This document shows positions 56,435 through 64,000 of a stretch of 64,000 nucleotides of DNA, piece by piece (positions within the stretch are counted from its first letter, which is position 1; each line of letters starts with the position of its first letter). The translations under genes and the position numbers were made by a program. The stretch lies in contig NC_056045.1 of NCBI RefSeq assembly GCF_004379255.2, positions 12,923,593 to 12,987,592 on the forward strand, written 5' to 3'. This stretch comes from Salvia splendens (Eukaryota > Streptophyta > Magnoliopsida > Lamiales > Lamiaceae). The notes beneath the pieces were generated by a model. It was not told the origin of the DNA, searched no databases, and worked only from the letters and a program-made list of their open reading frames with translations.

Positions 56435-59400
56435 CTTATGATGGATTTCACAACCACTACACCTTCAAGCACAACAACAAGTCTATTATGCTTGTGTCTT
56501 TAACACCTCAACAAGTTCAAGAGGACCAACAGAAATTGTCACAAGCAAGGAGAGCTCGTGAGGTTGAGAGGAAAAGAAGTGAGAGCATTGAAAAAGAGTC
56601 GAGTGAAAAAAAGAGTCGAGAGAAAAGTAACAATGAGAGGAAAAAAGGTGAGGGCATTGAAAAAGAGTCAAGTGAAAAGAGTCCGAATGAAAAAAAGAAC
56701 TTTTATGTGGGAGCAAGAGAAATAAAGAGTGCAATAGTTGAAAAAAAGAGTGTTTTCATCTTAGTGTACAAACAGTCTTTGTTTACCACTAACGAATTAA
56801 CCACTTCTTTTCCAAGTGCTTTTGTGTCTCTTTTACAGGAATTCGAAGATGTTTTTCCCGTGGAAGAATCAAGTGGATTACCGCCATTAAGAGGTATTGA
56901 ACACCAAATTGACCTTATTCCCGGGGCAGTTCTACCAAATCGACCAGCCTATAGAGCCAATCCCGAAGAGACTAAGGAAATTCAAAGGCAAGTGCAAGAG
57001 TTGTTGGACAATGGAAAAATCCGTGAGAGCATGAGTCCATGTGCTGTTCCGGTAATTGTTGTTTCTAAGAAAGATGGATCATGGAGGATGTGCATCGACT
57101 GCCGAGCAATCAACAAAATCACGGTAAAGTATCGCTATCCTATTCCTAGGCTAGATGATATGCTTGATGAATTGCATGGTTCTGTTGTGTTTAGTAAGAT
57201 CGATTTGAAAAGTGGTTATCATCAAATTCGAATTAGAGAAGGAGACGAATGGAAAACAGCCTTTAAAACAAAATTTGGTCTATATGAGTGGTTAGTAATG
57301 CCTTTTGGTTTAACTAATGCACCAAGTACTTTCATGAGGTTGATGCACCATGTTTTGAGAAAATTCATTGGAAAATTTGTGGTTGTTTATTTTGATGATA
57401 TTCTTGTCTATAGCAAAAATGTGAATGAACATCTTAACCATGTGCGTGCAGTTTTGGATACCTTACGAAAAGAATCATTGTATGCAAATCTCAAAAAGTG
57501 TTCTTTTTGCATGGATAAAGTTGTTTTTCTGGGTTTTGTTATAAGTGCTAATGGGATTGAAATGGAAAAAGAGAAGGTGAAAGCTATTTTAGAATGGCCA
57601 ATTCCTCAAAATGTAGCACAAGTTAGAAGTTTTCATGGTCTTGCTAGTTTTTATAGGAGGTTTGTCAAGGATTTTAGTACAATTGCTGCACCTTTGAATG
57701 AAATTGTGAAAAAGGATGTTTGTTTTTATTGGGGAGAAAAACAAGAACATGCTTTTAATCTCCTTAAAGAAAAACTTACAACTGCACCAATTCTTTCTTT
57801 GCCTAACTTTGATAACATGTTTGAGCTTGAATGTGATGCATCTGGGGTAGGCATAGGAGCTGTTTTGTTGCAGGATAGGAAGCCAATCGCGTACTTTAGC
57901 GAAAAGTTGAAAGGAGCTCAATTGAACTATCCAACGTATGACAAGGAGTTATATGCTTTGGTTAGAGCTTTGGAAACATGGCAGCATTACTTGTGGCCTA
58001 GAGAGTTTGTAATTCACACGGATCATGAATCTCTCAAGTACTTGAAAGGTCAAGGTAAGCTTAGCAAGAGACATGTTAAGTGGGTGGAATTCATTGAATC
58101 ATTTCCCTATGTAATCAAATACAAAAAGGGAAAAGAAAATATTGTGGCTGATGCATTATCTCGGAGGTACATTTTGATCACTACTTTGAGTTCTAAGTTG
58201 CTTGGTTTTGAGTTGATTAAGGAAATGTATGATAATGACCCGGACTTTTCTTCTATCTATTTAGCTTGTGAGCATGCTGCATTTGACAAGTTCTATAGGC
58301 ATGATGGCTATTTGTTTAGAGAAAACAAATTATGCATTCCTAAAGGTTCTATGCGTGAATTGCTTGTGCGTGAAGCTCATGGTGGTGGTTTAATGGGTCA
58401 TTTTGGAGTCCATAAGACAATGAATGTTTTGCTTGAACATTTCTTTTGGCCTAAAATGCGTGTGGATGTTGAAAGAATTTGTAAAAGATGCATAACTTGC
58501 ATGCAAGCCAAGTCTAAATCACACCCACATGGTTTGTACAAACCGTTACCAATTCCTAGTGCACCTTGGGAGGATATTTCAATGGACTTTGTTGTTGGTT
58601 TGCCAAGCACAAAAAGAGGTAGAGATTCAGTTTTTGTGGTTGTTGATAGGTTTTCAAAAATGGCACATTTTATTCCATGTCACAAAACTGATGATGCATC
58701 TCATATCGCTGATTTGTTCTTTAAAGAAATTGTCCGTTTGCATGGTGTTCCTAGATCAATTGTGAGTGATCGAGATGCTAAATTTGTGAGTCATTTTTGG
58801 CGAGTGTTGTGGAATAAGTTGGGAACTAAACTCTTGTTTTCTACTACTTGTCATCCACAAACTGATGAACAAACTGAAGTAGTTAATAGGACTTTGTCTC
58901 AATTACTACGAACTTTAGTTAAAAAGAACTTGAAAAGTTGGGAGGAATGCTTACCTTTTGCTGAGTTTGCTTATAATCGAAGTGTCCATTCTGCTACTAA
59001 TTTTTCCCCATTTGAAGTTGTGTATGGTTTCAATCCATTGAGTCCACTAGATTTGATTCCAATACCTATTGAAGATCGTGCAAGTCTTGATGGAAAAGCT
59101 AAGGCTGAAATGGTGAAAAGATTGCATGAAAGGGTAAGACTCAACATTGAAAAGAGGACAGAACAATATGCAAAGCAAGCCAACAAGGGTCGGAAACAAG
59201 TCATCTTTGAGCCGGGAGATTGGGTTTGGTTGCATATGAGAAAGGAGAGATTTCCTTCGAAAAGAAAGTCCAAGTTGCAGCCAAGAGGAGACGGACCATT
59301 CCAAGTGATTGGAAAAGTCAATGATAATGCTTACAAACTTGACTTACCTGGTGAGTTTAATGTAAGTGCTACTTTCAATGTTTCTGATTTATCTCCTTAT

Positions 59401-59655
59401 GTTGGTGAATTAGATTCGAGGACGAATCCTCTTGAAGAAGAAGGGAATGATGGAGGTACACCCAAGCTGATCAACAAGGACAAGAAGATGGATCCATTAA
59501 TCATTCAAAGTGGACCAATTACAAGAGCTAGAGCTAAGAAGATAAAGGAGTCCATGATGCTTTTAGTTGATGAAATAAAAGCCCAATTCCAAGACCATTC
59601 AACATTGGGCCAAATGGTGAATATTATTCAAGTTAGTGGGCAGCCCAATGCATGA
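56374..59655 (+). CDS. GYP4 pol: protease end, RT, RNase H, integrase
   Basis: 1093-codon open frame with no internal stop, entered by an indel from the gag frame, so it lacks its own natural start. Order: end of protease ([18 protein letters not shown]), a Lys/Glu-rich linker, RT ([47 protein letters not shown] with both Asp), RNase H ([36 protein letters not shown]), and integrase. Integrase has the HHCC finger ([11 protein letters not shown]...[11 protein letters not shown]) and the DDE core ([38 protein letters not shown]). The core has TDEQ where TDGQ is usual, a possible defect. The C-terminus has [20 protein letters not shown] and [15 protein letters not shown], with no obvious chromodomain. 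It ends at TGA 59653-59655, inside the right LTR start. It would copy RNA to DNA and insert it, if fused to gag. Confidence 0.88.
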   Translation: MPMHASHILLGRPWQFDRRVTYDGFHNHYTFKHNNKSIMLVSLTPQQVQEDQQKLSQARRAREVERKRSESIEKESSEKKSREKSNNERKKGEGIEKESSEKSPNEKKNFYVGAREIKSAIVEKKSVFILVYKQSLFTTNELTTSFPSAFVSLLQEFEDVFPVEESSGLPPLRGIEHQIDLIPGAVLPNRPAYRANPEETKEIQRQVQELLDNGKIRESMSPCAVPVIVVSKKDGSWRMCIDCRAINKITVKYRYPIPRLDDMLDELHGSVVFSKIDLKSGYHQIRIREGDEWKTAFKTKFGLYEWLVMPFGLTNAPSTFMRLMHHVLRKFIGKFVVVYFDDILVYSKNVNEHLNHVRAVLDTLRKESLYANLKKCSFCMDKVVFLGFVISANGIEMEKEKVKAILEWPIPQNVAQVRSFHGLASFYRRFVKDFSTIAAPLNEIVKKDVCFYWGEKQEHAFNLLKEKLTTAPILSLPNFDNMFELECDASGVGIGAVLLQDRKPIAYFSEKLKGAQLNYPTYDKELYALVRALETWQHYLWPREFVIHTDHESLKYLKGQGKLSKRHVKWVEFIESFPYVIKYKKGKENIVADALSRRYILITTLSSKLLGFELIKEMYDNDPDFSSIYLACEHAAFDKFYRHDGYLFRENKLCIPKGSMRELLVREAHGGGLMGHFGVHKTMNVLLEHFFWPKMRVDVERICKRCITCMQAKSKSHPHGLYKPLPIPSAPWEDISMDFVVGLPSTKRGRDSVFVVVDRFSKMAHFIPCHKTDDASHIADLFFKEIVRLHGVPRSIVSDRDAKFVSHFWRVLWNKLGTKLLFSTTCHPQTDEQTEVVNRTLSQLLRTLVKKNLKSWEECLPFAEFAYNRSVHSATNFSPFEVVYGFNPLSPLDLIPIPIEDRASLDGKAKAEMVKRLHERVRLNIEKRTEQYAKQANKGRKQVIFEPGDWVWLHMRKERFPSKRKSKLQPRGDGPFQVIGKVNDNAYKLDLPGEFNVSATFNVSDLSPYVGELDSRTNPLEEEGNDGGTPKLINKDKKMDPLIIQSGPITRARAKKIKESMMLLVDEIKAQFQDHSTLGQMVNIIQVSGQPNA

Positions 59656-60218
59656 AGTTTTGAGTCAATATATATCACATTTTGGAGGCCCAAATTGAAG
59701 ATAAATGATGCATTTTCGTCCAAGTTGGAGCAGCAAAAATGAAGAGTCATTTTTTAAGTTACTTTTTGAGTTAAATAAGTGACTTTAGATGTCCTAAAGT
59801 CACACCAATAGTTAGGAGTTACTTTTCACTTATTATGAGTCATTCTAAAGGTCTTAAGTTGTACTAATGATATGAGACTTTCAAGAGTCCATTCTAGCCT
59901 ATAAATAGGCTTGTAAGCATGTCATTTGAGGACATCATTGATCAAATACGAAAATAGAGTTTGTCTTGTGAGTTGAATTCTCTTTGTAGAGTTTTTCACT
60001 TGTTTGGAACTTATCAAGATACTTTGAGCAAGTTCTTGTGGCGTTCAACCATACCGAGGTTCTTGGCTGATTACATAGCCAACGGGTCGAGGTTTTCCAA
60101 GCTCTGGAAGTGGATCAAACCAGATTATCAATCAAGGAAATCCGCTGCCAATCATTATACGTGGGGTTCTTGGATCAATATATCCAACGGGTCCTTCGTC
60201 GTATCCCAATCCATATCA
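59649..60218 (+). repeat. GYP4 3' LTR
   Basis: 570 bp. It differs from the left copy at 59803 region (c for t), 60090 region (g for a) and 60212 (c for t). No clean polypurine tract precedes it; the pol frame reads to its first bases. Confidence 0.92.
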
Positions 60219-60248
60219 TAAGGGCACCTGAAACAGTGGAAGGCCGAA
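60219..60248. repeat. 30-bp direct repeat, right flank of GYP4
   Basis: Same 30 bases as 53923-53952. GYP3 coding sequence (APETVEGR) is readable on both sides. Confidence 0.9.
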
Positions 60249-61676
60249 TTGCCACCTTAGTGGTTGAACCTAATCTAAGAACGAGAATCGTTGCAGCACA
60301 ACGGATGGATACGAAACTTGAAGAAATTCGAATTGAAGTGAGAACTGGCAAATCTGGAAGTTTTAGTGAGGAGTCCGACAACGCCCTCACTTTTAAAGGG
60401 AGACTGTGAGTACCAAACGACGTGGAACTCAAGAACGAGATCATGAGTGAAGCTCATGAGACTCCATACACTGCTCACGCGGGAAGCACGAAGATGTATC
60501 AAGACTTGAAAAAGTCCTTTTGGTGGAATGGCATGAAGAGAGACATAGCGGCATTTGTGGAGCGCTGCTTAGCCTGCAAGCAAGTGAAGGCTCTACATAA
60601 ACGACCGTACGGAAAGTTGCAACCACTAGAAATTCCCGAGTGGAAATGGGAGCACATCGCCATGGATTTTGTGACGGCATTGCCAAAGACGCAAAAAAGG
60701 GAATACTGCCATATGGGTAATTATAGACCGACTCACCAAGTGTGCGCCTTTCATACAGATTCCCGTAACGTATGGATCAAGCAAGCTAGCTCAGATCTAC
60801 ATAAAGGAAATAGTGCGACTGCATGGAGTTCCAGTGACAATCACGTCCGACCGTGACCCGAAATTCACTTCAAGATTTTGGATGAGTCTGCAACGCGAGC
60901 TTGGAACTCGATTGAATTTTAGCACGGCGCTTCACCCGCAGACCGATGGACAATCCGAGAGGGCGACCCAAACTTTTGAGGACATGTTAAGAACCGTGGT
61001 GCTCGACCGCGGAGGAAGTTGGGAATCAGTGCTACCACTGATCGAATTCGCTTACAACAACAGTCTCCAAGCAAAGATAAACATGGCGCCGTACGAAGCC
61101 TTGTATGGATGAAAGTCTAGATCGCCGCTCTATTGGGACGAAGTTGGCGAACGAAGAGTACTTGGACCTGATGCAGTTAAAGAAATGATTAAAATTTGTT
61201 CGACAAATTCGTGAAAGTCGTACGCGGATGTCCGATGAACCGACATGCAATTTCAAGCCGGCGACAAAGCTTTCCTTAAAGTATCCCCGTCGAGAGGGAT
61301 AACGCGTTTTGGTGTTAAGGGAAAGTTGAAACCGCGATTTATCGGGCCTCATGAAATTCTAGAAGGAGTAGGACCCGTTGCGTATCTACTAGCGCTACCG
61401 CCAAGTCTCGAAAATGTGCATAGGGTCTTTCACGTATCTCAGTTGCAGAAATACGTGTTCGACCCAAAGCATGTGATTCATTACGAAGAAGTTGCGTTGA
61501 ATTCCGACTTGAGCTACGAGGAGAGACCCCAAATGGTCCTGGACAGAAAGGTTCAGAATTTGAGAAATAAATCGATAGCTAGCGTAAAAGTGTTGTGGAG
61601 AAACCACGGGTACGAAGAAGTCACGTGGGAACTTGAGGACAAAATGATGGAATTGTACCCGGAACACTTCTCATGA
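60249..61676 (+). pseudogene. GYP3 integrase and chromodomain-like C-terminus, broken
   Basis: Second part of GYP3 pol. The linker RIATLVVEPNLRTRIVAAQR leads to a TGA at 60407-60409. The integrase HHCC finger follows (HAGSTKMYQDLKKSFWWNGM, CLACKQVK at about 60572-60592), then DFVTALPKTQ with the first core Asp. A frame break near 60700-60810 moves to MRLHGVPVTITSDRDPKF (second Asp) and FSTALHPQTDGQSERATQTF (Glu), open to 61112. More breaks follow around 61112-61240. The final frame, 61245-61676, has KLKPRFIGPHEILEGVGPVA, FHVSQLQKYVFDPKH and a chromodomain-like end (ASVKVLWRNHGYEEVTWELE, stop at 61674-61676). The catalytic residues survive, but at least four breaks make it a pseudogene. Confidence 0.88.
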
Positions 61677-61705
61677 AGGTACCAAATTTCAGGACAATTT
61701 CTTTT

Positions 61706-61718
61706 AAGAGTGGTAGGA
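61706..61718 (+). other. GYP3 polypurine tract
   Basis: AAGAGTGGTAGGA before the right LTR. Two pyrimidines interrupt it. Confidence 0.78.
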
Positions 61719-62923
61719 TGTAACGCCCCACTTTCGGAACCCTAATTTTCGAACCCTAAAATTTTGCATTAAATGTTTTAATGCCATGAAGTATTTGGGT
61801 TAATTGACGAGAGAATTAATTGCTTGATTTCTATGTGACCTAATTGTGCTTTGGAGTTGAGACTTGGTTTGAATAGTCAACATTGTTTGGGAAATGACGT
61901 TTCCATTGAATGGTCAATATCGTTGAAGACGTGACGAGAATTTGGAATAGTCTATCTTGTTGAATTATGACGTGACTGTTTGAATGATTGATGCGGGGTG
62001 AAATATATATTGTGGTGAATTATTTTTCTAATGGTGAGTGAGATTAAATAGGATCATCAATAATTACCTTGCCCTTTTTATTTGAAATTTTCGACCACTA
62101 TTATTTATTTGAGAGGAATTCTATTTTTTCCTGGATTTAATTATTTGTTGGGATAATTATCCTAATTAAATCCAAAACCCGATTATTCTTTATTTCTCCA
62201 TGAGAAATTCGACCCCTACCTTATTCCTAGGGAGATTTCGAAATTTCCCTTATTTAAGGGAAGAGGGAATTGTTTATTATATATTTTGATCCCTTATTTA
62301 TTCCATTCCATGAATAAATATATATATTCTAGCAAATCTTACCATACCTAAGGAGATCTTGTTATATCCTAATTTTTATTAGGATTTGAGTTTAATTCCT
62401 TGTGCGAGAAGGAATAAAATCGCCTACTCCATATATTATTGGGAGTATTATTATTTTTATTCTGCTCCGTATTATTTTATTCTACTTCGTGAAATACCAA
62501 ATTAAATCATAGGCTAATTAAATAGTCTAGATTTCGAATTCCTTCTATTTTCTCTCCTAATTCACGCCAACTTCCACTCCTCCATATCTTTTCAAATCTT
62601 TAATTTATTTAATTAAAGATTATATCTTGCACACTATAAATAAGAGAGAAACCCTAAACCTAAATCACAAAATACACGCCTCCTACTCCCTTGAAATTCA
62701 CGCCTCACTTCTCCCTCTCCCTCTCAATTTTTCTTCTATTTTCTCTCCATGAATTCTTCATCTTTGGAGAAGAATTTAAGTTGAAGCCTCAAGAATTGTT
62801 GAAGAATCAAGATTATTCTTTATTTCTACTGATTGCTTTTGATCAAGAGAGGTATAATTGAATTTCTTTTCCTCATCCTCTCCATTGAAACCTTGATTTT
62901 GATTCCATCATGCATATAATAAG
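61719..62923 (+). repeat. GYP3 3' LTR, 5' part, broken by GYP5
   Basis: 1205 bp matching 45823 to about 47026 with a few percent mismatches. The match stops inside aataagtg, where GYP5 begins. A TATA-like ctataaataag occurs at 62634-62644 (also at 46738 in the left LTR), so the broken part includes a plausible promoter. Confidence 0.85.
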
Positions 62924-64000
62924 TGTCACGACCGCCTTTTAGGGTTAATAAATGCGGGCGATCGTGATTAAAGAACTTAAAGAATAGACATAGAAAACTA
63001 GGGTTTCAATAAAGGTTTGACCTAGAATTAATAAAACGACCAAGGGTTTGATATTATTCAAAAGATACCAAGTTTTCAAACATTCAAATAAACAACTTCA
63101 AAGTTTAATAAAAGACAAGTAAAGGAAATGTCACAGCGGAAGCATCTAAGAGAAGAGAGAAATCATGTGTGAAGACACAACAACACTCGATGTTTCAAGA
63201 CAACCATAGTTTTTATTGATATTTGCTCAACACTACCAACCGCTCGTTGCCGCTCAACCTGCACGTAGGGAAAACACATGCAGGGCTGAGTACTATAAAA
63301 ATAATACTCAGTGGCTCATGCCAAAAATATTTTTTTAGTAAAAATATAATTTATCATGCCATACGTAAATAACCATCGGGGTTTAGCTTTAGAAAGGCCC
63401 GAGGCACTCAAAATCATTTCCCATAGTAAAAGTCGACTAATCAGTCATTTTCCCATACACGTTAGCCATATCTGCCAATACATGACAAGGAATGCGGCCG
63501 CAAACCAGGTCACTAGACTGATCAGCCCGTACGCTTGCACACGATCTACCATAGGCGTACACTAATCCAAGTAGGGTTTGCGGCCCTACGAAGACCCGAA
63601 TTCGATTTAAATAATAGTGGCAAAAGCCACATCAGATAGGCACGTTAAAACAAAACACGGCATGATAAACATAGTAATTTCCACCGATAAAGTATTTAGG
63701 ACATTGTCCTTAGTTAAAAGAAACCCCACCTCGACCGTTTAGACCTTAAGTTCTTCTTTCCCTTTGTTATCACGCTTCGTGCACGAGTTATCACCTTTAG
63801 ATAATATATATTACCAATCAGTCACAAACATTGACTCATAATTATGCATGTCCCCAACGTTTCCCTTTTCCCCAACAACAAAAGGAAGCACACCGTAGCA
63901 TGCATCATCGAATAACACATCACTTCATCATAGAGTGGGTTCCTTAACACATACATATCATGTATATCATTTAAAACACAACAACATCGTTATTTTCGCA
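62924..64000 (-). mobile_element. GYP5, partial LTR in minus orientation, runs off the window
   Basis: Begins tgtcacgaccgcc, the inverted end of an LTR. In reverse complement it resembles the last about 1.1 kb of the GYP3 LTR, but with clear differences, so it is a separate copy of a related subfamily. It carries the double-hairpin module at 63258-63311 and the block agacccgaattcg seen in other LTRs. No coding sequence is in view. Confidence 0.82.
63258..63311 (-). promoter_or_regulatory. Double-hairpin module, GYP5 LTR
   Basis: Element strand: CTGAGTATTA, six-base loop, TAGTACTCAG (10 pairs, one U-G); then CCTGCATGT with ACGTGCAGG. Pair 8 of the second stem is G-C here and A-U in GYP1 and GYP2, a compensatory change. 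Confidence 0.72.

Larger units (their letters stand above)
53953..60218 (+). mobile_element. GYP4, complete Ty3/gypsy retrotransposon with short LTRs
   Basis: 6266 bp. LTRs of 570 bp (53953-54522 and 59649-60218) differ at three bases (about 0.5%). They begin TGCATGAAG and end ATATCA. A primer site follows the left LTR, then an A-rich leader, gag-protease (54959-56434) and pol (to 59655), whose stop overlaps the right LTR. A single indel near 56362 separates gag-protease from pol. It inserted in GYP3 between RNase H and integrase. The clade is unresolved by eye: a CCHC-bearing gag, a standard integrase and a C-terminus ending in a [19 protein letters not shown] motif. CRM- or Reina-like chromoviruses are candidates. 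Confidence 0.92.
45823..62923 (+). mobile_element. GYP3, decayed chromovirus-like gypsy element containing GYP4
   Basis: Left LTR 45823-48826, primer site 48830-48841, interior 48842-61705, polypurine tract 61706-61718 and right LTR from 61719, broken at 62924 by GYP5. The interior encodes zinc knuckles, protease, RT, RNase H, integrase and a chromodomain-like end, but the frames are broken. GYP4 splits the RNase H-integrase linker. The two LTRs differ by a few percent over the shared 1.2 kb, so GYP3 is older than GYP4, consistent with the nesting. The C-terminal chromodomain-like region and RT type suggest a Tekay/Del-like clade by inference. The right end lies beyond the window. Confidence 0.88.

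Noticed and set aside
61719..64000. GYP3 right LTR and GYP5 considered as a hairpin-forming inverted repeat
   Set aside because: The plus part covers the start of the LTR and the minus part covers the end of a related LTR, so they do not pair with each other within the window.

Overview
The window is repetitive nuclear DNA of a flowering plant, probably a eudicot. I infer this from L1-type LINEs whose ORF1 carries a DUF4283-like domain and CCHC knuckle, and from large Ty3/gypsy elements with tRNA-Met-type primer sites and a chromodomain-like C-terminus. I found no host gene, rRNA, tRNA or CRISPR array. Everything supportable is transposable element, so the setting looks like heterochromatin or a large intergenic nest. 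The species cannot be fixed from the sequence.

Layout, oldest to youngest. The base layer is a decayed LINE (LINE-B), now in three pieces (1-551, 22883-23029, 33536-about 34733). LINE-A1 (552-22864) and LINE-A2 (23030-33522) are nested in it, each bounded by matching target-site duplications. LINE-A1 is split by GYP1, a 14.3 kb minus-strand LTR element (6130-20465, TSD tcgct), which contains a foreign LTR (LTR-B, 13534-16619). LINE-A2 is split by LINE-A3 (28267-32520, 5' truncated). Beyond LINE-B, a second LTR-B copy (LTR-B2, 34734-35443 and 44878-45822) is split by GYP2 (35444-44872, TSD cgttt). It is then cut by GYP3 (from 45823, beyond the right edge). GYP3 contains a complete smaller element, GYP4 (53953-60218), and its right LTR is broken by GYP5 (62924-64000, minus strand).

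Coding state. No element keeps a full set of intact frames. LINE-A3 has the longest clean stretch (RT to C-terminal region, 29526-30911). GYP4 is the best preserved LTR element: gag-protease in one frame and a 1093-codon pol in another, one indel apart. GYP2 has almost identical 3.18 kb LTRs but only a remnant of the integrase C-terminus, so any movement depended on proteins from relatives; GYP3-like elements are the obvious candidates. GYP1 and GYP3 are decayed chromovirus-like elements with PBS and PPT still visible.

The most interesting signals are in LTR non-coding DNA. A double-hairpin module recurs in GYP1, LTR-B, GYP2, GYP3 and GYP5, with paired changes that keep the stems. GYP2 LTRs add three 64-65 bp repeats with palindromic stems and a same-strand cluster of TGGGCC/T motifs. 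LTR-B and GYP3 LTRs carry about 183 bp subrepeats. I found no new multi-gene system. All homology statements are by eye from translations and sequence within this window.
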